A stretch of DNA of 64,000 nt from Sphingobacterium spiritivorum ATCC 33861 (GCF_000143765.1 NZ_GL379771.1:248001-312000); one strand, 5' to 3'. Numbered from the stretch's first letter, positions 1 to 11,452 are shown. The notes: a model not told the origin generated them from the sequence alone. Numbers and translations are program-made.

Positions 1-1139
1 AGCTGTATTATACAGGTGAGATCGACAGTCTGGGTACTTTAAAAGGAAATATCGTTATTGAAGGAGGAGGTGACCCTACCCTGGCCAGCCCGAGGTTTGA
101 AGGAATGAACGAAGAGACATTACTGAATAAATGGGTGTATGCTATCCAGAATGCAGGAATCAAATGTGTGGAGGGAAGTATTATCGGAGATGACCGTTTT
201 TTCAATGGACATACTGTTCCGGGAGGATGGATATGGACAGACATCGGCAATTACTACGGTGCAGGCGTATCGGGTCTCAACTGGAGAGAAAACAGTGTCG
301 GTGTACAATTTAAAGCCGGAAATACAGCAGGCTCAAAGGCGACACTAACCTCGCTGACTGTAGACTCCTCTTACTTAGACATTCACAATGAAACATTAAC
401 GGGTTCAAAAGGATCCGGAGATAATGTATATGCTTATTCTGCCCCGTATTCAACCCGAATCTATATCAGAGGTACATATGGTCTGGATCTTAAAAAAACA
501 ATCGAAATCGCAGTCCCTGATCCGGCATTCGATGCAGCTTTTCAATTGCAAAAATCTTTGCGAAGAGCCGGTATACTGACCGAAAACGAACCTCTTACCG
601 GCAAACAACTGACAGAAAGAGGTGAAACTATAGCGAAAGACAGAAAAGAACTCGATGTGCACGAATCACCGAAGATGCAGGATATCGTATACTGGTTCAA
701 TCAGAAAAGTATCAATCTGTACGGGGAGACATTATTAAAAACCATTGGTATGTATAGCGGACAAAAGATGGAGACAGCTGATGCGGCAGATATGGTTAAA
801 AAATTCTGGAAGGCAAAACTGAATATCCCGGAAGGGGAACTTAACATCGTGGATGGTTCAGGATTATCTCCGCAAAACAGAGTAACCTCGCTTGCAATGG
901 CTAAAATAATGAACTACGCTAAAACGCGTAACTGGTATGAAATTTTTTATAAAAGTCTGCCCACATACAATGAGATGAAGATGAAAAGCGGTACTATAGG
1001 AGGTGTACTGGGGTATACCGGATATCAGACTTCCAAAGCAGGACAGGAATATACCTTTACCCTATTAGTCAATAATTATGAGGGATCTGGATCGGCTATG
1101 CGTAAGTCTATGTTCGGCTTACTCGACATCCTGAAGTAA
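1..1139 (+). CDS. dacB: D-alanyl-D-alanine carboxypeptidase/endopeptidase, PBP4 (DacB) type, 5' truncated by window edge
   Basis: Periplasmic serine carboxypeptidase/endopeptidase (peptidase S13) that trims peptidoglycan peptides. The frame is open from base 3, so the gene begins upstream of the window; the ATG at 105 is internal. The visible part opens with a GGGDPTL segment, typical of PBP4 just after the catalytic SxxK motif, which is therefore missing here. Downstream are an SGLSPQNR segment carrying the second active-site motif (SxN) and a KSGT motif (KTG box) near the C terminus, in the usual order and spacing. About 378 residues are visible. It ends 120 bases before maeB and no clear terminator separates them. 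The identification is firm at family level; the exact substrate preference cannot be read. Confidence 0.85.
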   Translation, partial: LYYTGEIDSLGTLKGNIVIEGGGDPTLASPRFEGMNEETLLNKWVYAIQNAGIKCVEGSIIGDDRFFNGHTVPGGWIWTDIGNYYGAGVSGLNWRENSVGVQFKAGNTAGSKATLTSLTVDSSYLDIHNETLTGSKGSGDNVYAYSAPYSTRIYIRGTYGLDLKKTIEIAVPDPAFDAAFQLQKSLRRAGILTENEPLTGKQLTERGETIAKDRKELDVHESPKMQDIVYWFNQKSINLYGETLLKTIGMYSGQKMETADAADMVKKFWKAKLNIPEGELNIVDGSGLSPQNRVTSLAMAKIMNYAKTRNWYEIFYKSLPTYNEMKMKSGTIGGVLGYTGYQTSKAGQEYTFTLLVNNYEGSGSAMRKSMFGLLDILK

Positions 1140-1188
1140 AAAATTCGTTCAAATACCGGATTTTTTGAAGTTTAATACCTTAAAAATA

Positions 1189-1217
1189 TTGTTCTCCGAA
1201 AAAGAAGATTACATTTG
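1189..1217 (+). promoter_or_regulatory. Predicted Bacteroidota promoter of maeB
   Basis: TACATTTG at 1210-1217 matches the Bacteroidota -7 consensus TAnnTTTG. A TTG lies at 1189-1191 with an 18-base spacer, the expected -33 position. The predicted start of transcription is about 35-40 bases before the maeB ATG at 1260. Confidence 0.5.
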
Positions 1218-1259
1218 TAGCCTTAAATAAGTAAACAACTGAAATAAGTATAGTGTATA

Positions 1260-3539
1260 ATGAGTAAAATTAATCGCAAGCAGGAAGCCTTAAACTACCA
1301 TTCAAAAGGACGTCCGGGCAAGATCGAGGTAGTGCCTACAAAACCTACGAATTCACAGAGAGATCTATCATTAGCATATTCCCCGGGTGTAGCCGAGCCA
1401 TGTCTGGCTATCGCCGCAAACAAAGAAGATGCTTATAAATATACAGCAAAAGGAAACCTTGTTGCAGTTATCAGTAACGGTACTGCAGTATTAGGTCTGG
1501 GTGACATCGGAGCACAAGCCGGAAAACCAGTAATGGAAGGTAAAGGCCTGTTGTTTAAAATATTTGCTGACATCGATGTTTTTGACATTGAGTTAGACAC
1601 CAAAAATGTCGATGAGTTTGTCAATATCGTTAAAGCATTGGAACCTACTTTCGGAGGTATCAATCTGGAAGATATCAAAGCTCCTGAATGTTTTGAAATC
1701 GAGAGACGTCTGAAAGCAGAAATGTCAATTCCTGTAATGCATGATGATCAGCACGGTACAGCTATCATTTCAGGTGCGGCTCTGATCAATGCTTGTGAAT
1801 TGCAGCACAAAGATATTTCAGAAGTAAAGATCGTCGTTAACGGAGCGGGAGCAGCAGCGATCTCCTGTACAGGGATGTATATGTCTGTAGGTGCGAAAAA
1901 AGAGAACATCGTCATGCTGGACAGCAAAGGTGTAATCCGCAGTGACCGTGAGAATCTGGATAAAATGAAAGCAGAATTCGCGACAGACCGTGATATACAC
2001 ACGCTGGCAGATGCATTGAAAGATGCAGATGTATTTATCGGCCTTTCTGCAGCAGACGTGATGACAGAAGAAATGCTGTTATCCATGGCAGACAAACCGA
2101 TCGTACTGGCAATGGCTAATCCAAATCCGGAAATTGCTTATGATCTGGCAGTAGCGACACGCTCAGATATTATCATGGGTACAGGCCGTTCAGATTATCC
2201 TAATCAGGTAAACAATGTACTTGGATTCCCATATATCTTCCGTGGTGCACTGGACGTAAGAGCAACAGGCATCAATGAAGAAATGAAAATTGCTGCTGTA
2301 AGAGCGATTGCTGATCTGGCAAAACAATCCGTTCCGGAAGCAGTAAATCAGGCTTATAATGCCAACAATTTAAAATTTGGTATAGACTATATCATTCCAA
2401 AACCAAACGATCCGAGATTGATTACGGAAGTTTCGGTAGCTGTGGCTAAAGCAGCAATCGAATCAGGTGTAGCCCGTATGCCAATCACGGACTGGGATAA
2501 ATATAAAGAAGATTTGCGTCAGCGCATGGGTAAAGATGACCGCATTATGCGCGATCTGACTATGGTGGCCAAACGTGATGCTAAGCGTGTTGTATTTGCG
2601 GAAGCAGATAATTACAAAATCCTTCGTGCAGCACAGATCGTCAAAGAAGAGGGTATTGCCGTTCCGATCTTATTAGGTAAAAAAGCAAAAATCAACAAAT
2701 TGATTGATGATTATGCGTTGGAACTGGAAGGTGTGGAAATCATAGACCCTGTAGAAGAAATCGAATCAGAGCGTTATCAGAAATTTGCGGATCACCTGTA
2801 CAAGAAAAGACAACGTCGCGGTCTTTCCAGACTGGATGCCGAAAAAATGTTACTGGATCGCAATTACTTCGGAGCAAGTCTGGTTGAATTTGGTGAAGCG
2901 GACACGCTGATCTCAGGTATGACCAAGAATTATGCAAAGACAATCAGACCGGCACTTCATGTCATCGGCGCACAGCCAGGCAGCAAGATCGCAGGAATGT
3001 ATATGATGCTGACTGAAAAAGGGCCTGTTTTCTTCGGAGATACAACTGTAAATGTGGATCCTTGTGCAGAGGAGTTAGTCGATATCACGGTATTACTGGA
3101 CAAAGCTATCCGCAAGATGGGTATTGAGCCGCGTATTGCATTATTGTCATACTCTAATTTCGGATCTAACGATGGCAAGACACCTCAGAAAGTGCGTAAA
3201 GCAGCTCAGTTACTGCATGATCAATATCCGTCCATCATTGTAGACGGCGATTTACAAGCCAACTTTGCTATGAATCCTGAAATGCTCACAGCAAATTTCC
3301 CGTTCAGCAATCTAAACGGTCATGCCGCTAATACTTTGGTTTTCCCTAATCTGGAGTCTGGAAATATCGCTTATAAACTGCTTCAGGAAATTGGAAATGC
3401 AGAAGCTGTAGGTCCTATCTTATTAGGTATGAACAAACCAGTACACGTATTGCAACTGGATAGTTCTGTTCGTGAGATTGTCAATATGGTGACTATCGCC
3501 GTAGTAGATGTACAATCCTACCAAAAAGGCAGACAATAA
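1260..3539 (+). CDS. maeB: NADP-dependent malic enzyme with C-terminal phosphotransacetylase-like domain
   Basis: Cytoplasmic enzyme that decarboxylates malate to pyruvate and makes NADPH. The 759 residues fit the long MaeB architecture. A malic-enzyme N domain fills roughly residues 1-160, with a [17 protein letters not shown] segment. A Rossmann NAD(P)-binding domain follows to about residue 410 and contains [13 protein letters not shown] phosphate acetyl/butyryltransferase-like domain occupies about 430-755. In characterised MaeB proteins that domain is regulatory (acetyl-CoA inhibition) rather than a working transferase; this is family knowledge. The order malic enzyme-ruvA-sprA is common in Bacteroidota. 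The gene has its own predicted promoter and a weak hairpin after it. Confidence 0.95.
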   Translation: MSKINRKQEALNYHSKGRPGKIEVVPTKPTNSQRDLSLAYSPGVAEPCLAIAANKEDAYKYTAKGNLVAVISNGTAVLGLGDIGAQAGKPVMEGKGLLFKIFADIDVFDIELDTKNVDEFVNIVKALEPTFGGINLEDIKAPECFEIERRLKAEMSIPVMHDDQHGTAIISGAALINACELQHKDISEVKIVVNGAGAAAISCTGMYMSVGAKKENIVMLDSKGVIRSDRENLDKMKAEFATDRDIHTLADALKDADVFIGLSAADVMTEEMLLSMADKPIVLAMANPNPEIAYDLAVATRSDIIMGTGRSDYPNQVNNVLGFPYIFRGALDVRATGINEEMKIAAVRAIADLAKQSVPEAVNQAYNANNLKFGIDYIIPKPNDPRLITEVSVAVAKAAIESGVARMPITDWDKYKEDLRQRMGKDDRIMRDLTMVAKRDAKRVVFAEADNYKILRAAQIVKEEGIAVPILLGKKAKINKLIDDYALELEGVEIIDPVEEIESERYQKFADHLYKKRQRRGLSRLDAEKMLLDRNYFGASLVEFGEADTLISGMTKNYAKTIRPALHVIGAQPGSKIAGMYMMLTEKGPVFFGDTTVNVDPCAEELVDITVLLDKAIRKMGIEPRIALLSYSNFGSNDGKTPQKVRKAAQLLHDQYPSIIVDGDLQANFAMNPEMLTANFPFSNLNGHAANTLVFPNLESGNIAYKLLQEIGNAEAVGPILLGMNKPVHVLQLDSSVREIVNMVTIAVVDVQSYQKGRQ

Positions 3540-3555
3540 TATAATCAGTGAAGAC

Positions 3556-3587
3556 TGCCTGTCGTAAGAATTTTCAAACGGCAGGCA
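3556..3587 (+). terminator. Weak hairpin after maeB
   Basis: TGCCTGTCGT at 3556-3565 pairs with ACGGCAGGCA at 3578-3587, one G-U pair in ten. No T-run follows directly, so termination would be weak or partial. Confidence 0.35.
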
Positions 3588-3637
3588 AACTTCATTGCTT
3601 TTGAATATGGAAGATTAAAAACATACCTTTAGGTTTT

Positions 3638-3645
3638 TACTTTTG
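3638..3645 (+). promoter_or_regulatory. Predicted -7 element upstream of ruvA
   Basis: TACTTTTG matches TAnnTTTG and ends 14 bases before the ATG at 3660, giving a leader of only about ten bases. No convincing -33 TTTG is seen at the right distance. Confidence 0.4.
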
Positions 3646-3659
3646 AATCTTACTTGAAT

Positions 3660-4244
3660 ATGTACGAATATTTTAACGGTAAATTAGTTTTTAAAGCCCC
3701 TACACATGTCGTTTTAGACGTAAACGGGATCGGCTATTATATCCATATTTCACTCAACACCTTTTCACTGATCAAAGATCAGGAAAACTGTAAATTATTT
3801 ATTTCATTTCAGGTAAGAGAAGATTCGCAGACGCTCTTTGGTTTTGCGAATGAAGGCGAACGCCAATTGTTCGAACATCTGATATCCGTATCCGGTATTG
3901 GTCCCAATACGGGCCGGATGATCCTCTCCTCCATCACTCCCGAAGAAATCCAGTCCGCTATTATTAACGGACAGGTAGCAGTGATCCAAAAAATAAAAGG
4001 AATCGGTCCAAAAACAGCACAACGTCTGATTCTGGAATTACAGGATAAACTTAAGAAACAAGGGCCGGATGCTCTAATCTCTCCTGTTGCAAGCAAGCAG
4101 TCAGTACCAGAGGAAGCACTTAGCGCACTTATCATGCTCGGATTTGTTAAAAATCAGGCCGAGAAGGTTTTAAACACCATTATTAACACAGAACCTGACC
4201 TCTCTGTCGAGCAACTTATAAAACTAGCCTTAAAACGTTTGTAG
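3660..4244 (+). CDS. ruvA: Holliday junction branch migration protein RuvA
   Basis: DNA-binding subunit of the RuvAB branch-migration motor in recombination repair. The 194 residues match the family length. An N-terminal OB-fold begins MYEYFNGKLV. Two helix-hairpin-helix motifs follow, seen as SVSGIGPNTGRM and KIKGIGPKTAQRLILE. A small C-terminal domain III, which contacts RuvB, ends the protein. I place the start at the ATG at 3660 because the family begins with MYEY; a TTG two codons upstream at 3654 is in frame but less likely. ruvB and ruvC are not nearby, usual for this phylum. It sits directly upstream of sprA, a conserved Bacteroidota neighbourhood. Confidence 0.95.
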   Translation: MYEYFNGKLVFKAPTHVVLDVNGIGYYIHISLNTFSLIKDQENCKLFISFQVREDSQTLFGFANEGERQLFEHLISVSGIGPNTGRMILSSITPEEIQSAIINGQVAVIQKIKGIGPKTAQRLILELQDKLKKQGPDALISPVASKQSVPEEALSALIMLGFVKNQAEKVLNTIINTEPDLSVEQLIKLALKRL

Positions 4245-4405
4245 ACTTATCTCTACACTTAATTAAACCCACATACCTATTATTCATTATGTTTCTCATA
4301 ACTAAGAATATAATGGTTGTTTTGTTATATAAAATAGTTGATATTTGCATAATAGTTATATAACGAGATCAATTAATCTGTTGTGAAAAATTTAACGGCT
4401 GCCAT

Positions 4406-7400
4406 TTGAAGACAAACATCTACGCTTTAATCTTTGCTATTTCCCTGATTTTTTTATGCGGGCAAACAAATGGGCAAACCATTCGCCCTGCGCAGAAAGA
4501 GCAGGATTCTACTGCTATTCCTTACCGGTTTAAGGATCATCCGTTTTTGAATATTCATAAACAATACAATCCGTTTTCTCTGGAGCACCCGAACAATATC
4601 AAACGGGAAATTATTTATGACACCAAGTCCGGACAATATATCATCAAAGAAAATCTGGGAGCCAAACAATATCGTCCGCCTCTGTATCTGACCCTTCCTG
4701 AATTCCGTGACTATGAAGCTAAACGATCACAGAAAAACTACTGGGAAGAATTAGCAGACAAAAATCTGGCAGAAGAACGCCGTCGTCGTCTGTTTCCGGT
4801 TATCGAAATCGAAAGTCCGGCTTTTGAACGTATTTTCGGCGGGAATAAAATCGATCTTATTCCACGTGGAAGCGCTGATATTACCCTCATGGGACAATAT
4901 AATAACAATGCAAATCCCATGTTTGATGAGACCAGACGCAAGCAATGGGGTTTTGACTTTGACCAGCAGATCAATATGAACCTGACCGGTCATATCGGTA
5001 CCCGTGTAAAGATCAACGCCAATTTTAATTCGACAGCACAGTTTGATTTTGAAAATCAGATACGTTTTGACTATGTAGCTAAAGACGATGATATCTTACG
5101 CCGCCTGGAAATCGGTAATGTCTCCATGCCCCTCAACTCTACACTTATACAGGGTGTACAATCCCTATTCGGGGTAAAGGCTCAACTTCAATTCGGACGC
5201 CTCAACTTCACCGGATTACTATCACAACAGCGTTCCAGACAAAAAGAGATTACCATTACAAACGGTGCTCAGGAAAGTGAATATACCTTACAGGCCGACA
5301 ACTACGAAGCCAATCAGCACTATTTCTTGTCTCAATACTTCAGAGAAAACTATAACCGTACACTGGCTCTCGCTCCTATTATCAATACCAACATCAATAT
5401 TTCACAGGTGGAGGTATGGCTAAGCAACCGTTCCAATTCCTATGAAGATGCCCGTGATGTCATGGCCTTGATGGATTTGGGAGAATATCAACCGTATAAT
5501 AATCTCATCAGTCCCGGAAGTTCAAGACTTCCCTCCACTGGTATTCCTAATGAAAACAATGCAACCGTATCCAACAACCTGCTATCTTTGTTAGGCGATA
5601 ACGGCCGCCAGTCGAACGGGACATTTGTCCAGAGTTTTTTTGCCGGTTCGGGAGCAAACGACAATTACGCGAAGATGACTTACGCTCGTAAGCTGATTGA
5701 GAACAGAGACTTTACGATAGACAGAAAACTCGGATACATTTCCTTAAACCTTCCACTCAATGCCGACCAGGTGCTCTCGGTAGCTTACCGTTACACGGCA
5801 AACGGCAGAGAGTATCAGGTGGGTGAATTCAGTACCGATATTCCGGTGACGCCTTCCAACCCGAAGATGCTGTATACAAAATTATTGAAAAACGAGACCT
5901 TAAAACCCAGGCTGCCAATCTGGGATCTGATGATGAAAAACATCTATGCTCTCGGTGCTTATAATGTCTCCAATTCAAACTTTATCCTGCAAATCTACCG
6001 TACAGAAGACGAAACAGGAACAGAACGACCGGCGATCTATGAAGGGCAGCGAACGGCGGAAAAAACATGGCTGGAACTGACAGGTCTAGACCGGCTCAAT
6101 CAACAGCAGGCACAATCCCCTGACGGATACTTCGACTATCTGGAAAATATCACCATTGAACCTAAAAAAGGAAAATTAATCTTCCCTGTGGTCGAACCAT
6201 TCGGCCGGGATCTCGCAAGCCAGTTTATCACAGGATCTGAACAGGCACTGATCGATAAATACACCTATCCCGAACTATACGACTCGACCAAAGTTATAGC
6301 TCAACAGCAATTTCCTAACAAAAACAGATACCGCATAAAAGGAAGATATAATTCAGCAATGGGCACGGAGTACCAGATCGGCGCCTACAACATTACGAGA
6401 GGTTCCATTCAGGTGATGGCAGGCGGAGCTCTTCTGCAGGAAGGCGTAGACTATACGATCGACTATGAGATAGGACGTCTTCGTATACTCAATGAAGCAC
6501 TGATGCTCTCCGGGCAACCTATACGGGTGACCGTAGAAGATGATGCTATGTTCAATCTTCAACAGAAGACATTGATGGGCGGGCGGTTTGATTACCTGGT
6601 GAATGACCAGCTTCAGGTAGGTGCCACGATTATGAACCTGACCGAAAAGCCTTTGACAGAAAAAGTGAATATTGGTGAAGAACCAATGTCCAACACCATG
6701 TTGGGAGCGGATCTGACCTATAATGCTCCTTCCAGATGGCTGACCCGTATGGTGGATAAACTGCCATTCCTGAGCACCAAGGAAGAATCAAATATCTCCT
6801 TCTACGGAGAATTTGCAAAATTGATACCCGGACACCCCAGAGGACTGGATACTCAAAACGGAACGACAGGAACGACCTATATAGATGATTTTGAAAACAG
6901 TGTGTCTTACATTGACCTCAAAAATCAGTATAGCTGGCAGATTTCCGGAACTCCGCGCCTGTTTACAGAATCCAATCTCAGTGACGATCTCCGGTACGGA
7001 TATAATCGCGCATTATTGGCTGTATATAATATTGACCCGATTTTCTACCGGAATAACAGCCTTACACCAACCAATATCACGACTGCCGAACTAAGTGATC
7101 ACCGTGTACGAGAGGTTGGAGAAAAAGAGGTATTCCCTAATAAAGATACCCGTTCGGGACAGAATGACTGGCTGCAGACATTGGATTTTGCTTATTATCC
7201 TAATCTGAGAGGTCCGTATAACTATACAACTACAGGAGTAAATGCAGACGGAACATTAGCCAATCCGAAAAGCCGTTGGGGAGGTATGTTCAGAAAGATC
7301 GACAATACAGATTTCGAAGCTCAGAATATTGAATTCTTAGAAATGTGGATGATGGATCCTGTGCTGACAAACCCAAATAAAGATGGTGGTGATATTTACT

Positions 7401-10400
7401 TCAATCTGGGTAACATCTCAGAAGATATTCTAAAAGACGGACGCAAATCTCTTGAAAATGCATTGTCTCCGGTAGGAGATCTGTCTCAGGTAGATCAGAC
7501 CAATTGGGGACGTGTTACGAAAAACCAACCGGTTATTCAGGCATTTGACAGCGATAGCGAAAGTCGTCAACGTCAGGATGTCGGTCTGGACGGACTGAGT
7601 GACGCCGACGAGTCATCATTTCATGGCAGTTTCTTATCTCAGCTTCAGGGTATATTAAATCCTGCTGCTTTAGCCGAAATACAGAATGACCCTTCCAGTG
7701 ACAACTACATGTACTTCCGTAGTCAGCAAATGGACCAGCAATCGGCAGGAATACTGAAAAGGTACCAGCGTTACAATGGTGTCGACGGTAACTCCAAAAC
7801 AAATGAACAATCTCAACGTGACTTTGGCGTACCGACTTCTGCCAGTACATTACTTCCTGACGGAGAAGATGTTAACCGGGACAACAATATGAATGAAATC
7901 GACGAGTACTACCAATACCGCATCTCCATCAGACAACAGGATATGATCGTAGGGCAAAATCATATTGTAGATGAACAAACCACAAAAGTAACTCTGGCGA
8001 ATGGCCAGCAGCAAGATATCAAATGGTATAAGTTCCGTATACCATTGACACAATACGAAAGCAAATTCGGTGACGTACAGGATTTCAAATCAATCCGTTT
8101 CATCCGGACCTTCATGACCAATTTTACAGATACAGCAATAGTGCGTCTTGCTAAACTGCAGTTTGTAAAAGGAGAATGGAGAAGATACAATCCTGAAAAC
8201 AATCCTTCCAAAGTCATCAGCGATTATTCAATGGGTGTTGTTGCTTCTGATAACTCCATTTTCGATGTAGCCAATATCAATGTCGAAGAAAACGGAAAAA
8301 GAGATCCTATACCGTACATACAGCCTCCGGGCATCAACAGACAAGTCGACTGGAGTAACAATAATTATAATGTAAGATTGAATGAACAGGCACTTAGTTT
8401 AGACGTCATCAATCTGCGTGATGGATACGGCCGCGGAACATTCAAGACCACTTCCCATGACTTCAGACCATATGGCCGTATTGAGATGTTTATTCATGCG
8501 GAAGGAATGAACCTCAGGAATGGAGATGCACGCGCGTTTCTGCGTGTAGGTACAGATGATAAATACAACTATTACGAATACGATATGCCATTGGCCGTCA
8601 CACCATATGGCGCGACCTCTCCGGATCTGATCTGGCCTAATGAAAACCGGATGAATATCCAGATCCGTTTATTCCAGGATGCTAAGATGGCCCGTAGCAA
8701 AGCGACATTAAACGGTCAGCCATGGCCGCTGGATGTACCATTTGAATATATGGATGGCAACAATCGTATTGTCGTATTGGGAGCTCCGGATATCAGTAAA
8801 GTCCGCTATTATATGATGGGGGTACGAAATCCTTTAAAAGGCAGTTCTACCAGCAATTCAGCCGATGACGGCAGCAATATCAGCGGATCATTCTGGTTTA
8901 ACGAACTCCGCCTTACAGACTTTGATGATAAGGGAGGTTGGGCAGCGACAGCACGTCTGAATCTAAAACTTGCCGATTTTGCAAACGTCTCTGTATCCGG
9001 AACCAAATCTACTATAGGATTCGGATTCCTTTCTCAACGAATGAATGAGCGCCGTCGTTCTGAGGATATGTACTTTGACCTGATGTCCAATGCTGAACTG
9101 GGAAAATTCTTCCCTAGAAGTTACGGACTGGTCATACCGTTTTATTTCAGCTATTCTAAACAGACATCTACGCCGGAATACAACCCGTTGAATCCGGATA
9201 TCGAACTAAACTCTGCATTGGCCAATATGTCGCGTAACCAGCAGGATTCATTAATGAGACTGGTACAAGACTATACAACGCGTAAGAGTTTCAGTCTGAC
9301 CAATGTGCGTAAGATCAGGACGAACAACGAGAAACCGATCAGACCATGGGACATTGAAAACTTCAGTGCTACATACGCTTACTCAGCATACAATCACCGG
9401 GATTTCTCAGTAGCCTCCTCTATTCAGCGCAACTATCGCGCAGCATTGGACTACAACTACAGTAATCCTTCTGTCAAGTTTATAGAGCCTTTCAAGAATG
9501 TCATTAAATCCGATTACCTCAAACTGATTAAAGACATCAATTTTAACCTTGTTCCATCGCTGATCAATTTCAGAATAGATGTAAATCGCGTATACAGCGA
9601 AAATACAATCCGGGATAACACTTCCGATAACGTATTGCCGACATTGTACAATAAAAACTTCAACATGAGCCGTATCTACGGTATCAGCTGGGATCTGAGC
9701 AAATCCCTGCGTCTGGATTTCAATGCGACGAACTACTCCATCATTGATGAACCGGATGGCCGCCTGAATGGAATAAAAAGAGACACCATGTGGAACAACT
9801 TCTGGAAAATGGGAAGAACCACAGATTACAACCACATGTTGAATATTGCATATACGTTGCCGGTCTCCAAACTGCCTTACATGGATTGGGTAAATGTGAT
9901 AACCCGGTACGGAGCACAGTTTACATGGCAAAGTGAACCTTTATTATCGCTGCGCAATCCAGATATAAATGTGGGTAACAGTATTCAGAATAACCGTACG
10001 ATACAAGTCAACCCGTCGTTGAATATGGTTGGCCTCTATAACAAATTTGGCTTTATCAGACGCAATTCAGGACGGAATGCCAAAGGTTCAAAAGCCTTCT
10101 TCATTCAGCTACTGACTTCTATCCGCAAGATTGACGGAGCCTATACTAAAATGGAGGGATCTTACCTGCCGGGGTATCTTCCGAAGACAAAAGCTTTTGG
10201 TTATGATTTTGACGCCAATGCTCCGGGCTGGGGATTCCTGTTTGGTAGCCAAAGCGATATCCTGCAGAAAGCGATCAATAATAACTGGCTATCAACAGAT
10301 TCTCTGCAGACCCAATTGTTTACGCGATCCTTTGCAGAAAACTTGTCTCTGGTCGCCAACCTCGAACCTGTCAAAGGGCTTCGGATAGATCTTACAGCTG

Positions 10401-11431
10401 CCCGTACAGACAATTATAACTATACAGCTACTGTTCAATACAATTCAGGATCAGGAACATTTGAGCGTGTTACACCATTTACAACCGGTAACTACAGCAT
10501 TACACAGATCGCTATTACAACAGCATTCAAAAACCATCAGGACCTGTTCCAAAAATTTGAAGAAAACCGGATGGTTATCTCCCAACGACTAGCCCGGACC
10601 AATGCAAACTCTGTAGGACAAAGTGCAGATTTTTATGCTGATGGTTATGGAAAAGCACAGCAAGACGTAGTCGTGAATGCATTCTTATCTACTTACCTTG
10701 GAAAAGATATCAATAAAAATAAGCTGAGCAGTATCCCGCGTACACCGCTTCCTAACTGGCGTGTCAGCTATAACGGACTGGGCAAACTGCCTGGGCTGAG
10801 CGATGTATTCTCATCCCTCACGGTTCTGCATAGCTATGCTTCGCAATATACAATCAGCGGATACAGCTCCGTAATACGCTATGAAGAAAATGCAGGCGCA
10901 CCTTCGGAAAGAGATATCAATAACAACTTCCTGCCGAAAAATCAGTTCCAGCAGATTTCTATCATTGATCAGTTTGTCCCACTGGTAGGTTTGGATGCGC
11001 GATTCAAAAACAATATATCAGCAACATCAGAATACCGCAAAAACCGTAATGTAAACTTCAGTCTGCAGAATAGCCAGATGGCCATATTGACCGAAGAAGC
11101 CTTTGTACTGGGTGTCGGATTCAGAAAGAACAACTTCAGATTGCCGTTCGGATGGTTCAGTGACAGAAAGATGAACAACGATCTTAACTTTAAACTGGAC
11201 GTAGCGATCAATGATCGCAAAACCCTGGTCTACAGATCAGATCTCAACCGTTCGGAAGTATCTGCAGGTAATAAGAGTATCAGCTTCAATCCAACCTTAG
11301 ATTATATGCTGAATCAGACATACAATATACGCCTGTTCCTCAATACAAATTCTGTAAGACCATATACTTCTCAGAATTATGCAACATCATACACCAACTT
11401 TGGTATCAACCTCAGAGTGATGTTCCAATAA
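4406..11431 (+). CDS. sprA: Cell surface protein SprA, type IX secretion outer-membrane translocon
   Basis: Giant outer-membrane beta-barrel (36 strands in the characterised Flavobacterium protein) that forms the T9SS conduit. The length of 2341 residues is in the usual 2300-2500 range. A signal peptide covers about the first 24 residues, ending near CGQTNGQ. A SprA N-terminal-type region with FPVIEIESPAFERIFGGNKIDLIPRGSADI appears early, and the rest is rich in alternating aromatic strands ending with a terminal ...RVMFQ. The likely start is the TTG at 4406, since it opens a good signal peptide and no ATG lies just upstream in frame. Placement directly after ruvA matches many Bacteroidota. 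In non-gliding Sphingobacteria the role is protein secretion; gliding is not implied. No other T9SS genes are in the window. Confidence 0.95.
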   Translation: MKTNIYALIFAISLIFLCGQTNGQTIRPAQKEQDSTAIPYRFKDHPFLNIHKQYNPFSLEHPNNIKREIIYDTKSGQYIIKENLGAKQYRPPLYLTLPEFRDYEAKRSQKNYWEELADKNLAEERRRRLFPVIEIESPAFERIFGGNKIDLIPRGSADITLMGQYNNNANPMFDETRRKQWGFDFDQQINMNLTGHIGTRVKINANFNSTAQFDFENQIRFDYVAKDDDILRRLEIGNVSMPLNSTLIQGVQSLFGVKAQLQFGRLNFTGLLSQQRSRQKEITITNGAQESEYTLQADNYEANQHYFLSQYFRENYNRTLALAPIINTNINISQVEVWLSNRSNSYEDARDVMALMDLGEYQPYNNLISPGSSRLPSTGIPNENNATVSNNLLSLLGDNGRQSNGTFVQSFFAGSGANDNYAKMTYARKLIENRDFTIDRKLGYISLNLPLNADQVLSVAYRYTANGREYQVGEFSTDIPVTPSNPKMLYTKLLKNETLKPRLPIWDLMMKNIYALGAYNVSNSNFILQIYRTEDETGTERPAIYEGQRTAEKTWLELTGLDRLNQQQAQSPDGYFDYLENITIEPKKGKLIFPVVEPFGRDLASQFITGSEQALIDKYTYPELYDSTKVIAQQQFPNKNRYRIKGRYNSAMGTEYQIGAYNITRGSIQVMAGGALLQEGVDYTIDYEIGRLRILNEALMLSGQPIRVTVEDDAMFNLQQKTLMGGRFDYLVNDQLQVGATIMNLTEKPLTEKVNIGEEPMSNTMLGADLTYNAPSRWLTRMVDKLPFLSTKEESNISFYGEFAKLIPGHPRGLDTQNGTTGTTYIDDFENSVSYIDLKNQYSWQISGTPRLFTESNLSDDLRYGYNRALLAVYNIDPIFYRNNSLTPTNITTAELSDHRVREVGEKEVFPNKDTRSGQNDWLQTLDFAYYPNLRGPYNYTTTGVNADGTLANPKSRWGGMFRKIDNTDFEAQNIEFLEMWMMDPVLTNPNKDGGDIYFNLGNISEDILKDGRKSLENALSPVGDLSQVDQTNWGRVTKNQPVIQAFDSDSESRQRQDVGLDGLSDADESSFHGSFLSQLQGILNPAALAEIQNDPSSDNYMYFRSQQMDQQSAGILKRYQRYNGVDGNSKTNEQSQRDFGVPTSASTLLPDGEDVNRDNNMNEIDEYYQYRISIRQQDMIVGQNHIVDEQTTKVTLANGQQQDIKWYKFRIPLTQYESKFGDVQDFKSIRFIRTFMTNFTDTAIVRLAKLQFVKGEWRRYNPENNPSKVISDYSMGVVASDNSIFDVANINVEENGKRDPIPYIQPPGINRQVDWSNNNYNVRLNEQALSLDVINLRDGYGRGTFKTTSHDFRPYGRIEMFIHAEGMNLRNGDARAFLRVGTDDKYNYYEYDMPLAVTPYGATSPDLIWPNENRMNIQIRLFQDAKMARSKATLNGQPWPLDVPFEYMDGNNRIVVLGAPDISKVRYYMMGVRNPLKGSSTSNSADDGSNISGSFWFNELRLTDFDDKGGWAATARLNLKLADFANVSVSGTKSTIGFGFLSQRMNERRRSEDMYFDLMSNAELGKFFPRSYGLVIPFYFSYSKQTSTPEYNPLNPDIELNSALANMSRNQQDSLMRLVQDYTTRKSFSLTNVRKIRTNNEKPIRPWDIENFSATYAYSAYNHRDFSVASSIQRNYRAALDYNYSNPSVKFIEPFKNVIKSDYLKLIKDINFNLVPSLINFRIDVNRVYSENTIRDNTSDNVLPTLYNKNFNMSRIYGISWDLSKSLRLDFNATNYSIIDEPDGRLNGIKRDTMWNNFWKMGRTTDYNHMLNIAYTLPVSKLPYMDWVNVITRYGAQFTWQSEPLLSLRNPDINVGNSIQNNRTIQVNPSLNMVGLYNKFGFIRRNSGRNAKGSKAFFIQLLTSIRKIDGAYTKMEGSYLPGYLPKTKAFGYDFDANAPGWGFLFGSQSDILQKAINNNWLSTDSLQTQLFTRSFAENLSLVANLEPVKGLRIDLTAARTDNYNYTATVQYNSGSGTFERVTPFTTGNYSITQIAITTAFKNHQDLFQKFEENRMVISQRLARTNANSVGQSADFYADGYGKAQQDVVVNAFLSTYLGKDINKNKLSSIPRTPLPNWRVSYNGLGKLPGLSDVFSSLTVLHSYASQYTISGYSSVIRYEENAGAPSERDINNNFLPKNQFQQISIIDQFVPLVGLDARFKNNISATSEYRKNRNVNFSLQNSQMAILTEEAFVLGVGFRKNNFRLPFGWFSDRKMNNDLNFKLDVAINDRKTLVYRSDLNRSEVSAGNKSISFNPTLDYMLNQTYNIRLFLNTNSVRPYTSQNYATSYTNFGINLRVMFQ

Positions 11432-11452
11432 CGATAATAATATCAATACGCG

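Noticed and set aside
1260..3539. Separate phosphate acetyltransferase gene or abnormal fusion
   Set aside because: The malic enzyme plus PTA-like domain is the normal MaeB layout, not a new fusion.
9407..9931. 174-codon open frame on the minus strand inside sprA
   Set aside because: It lies wholly inside a strongly supported gene, has no recognisable domain, and reads as an antisense shadow.
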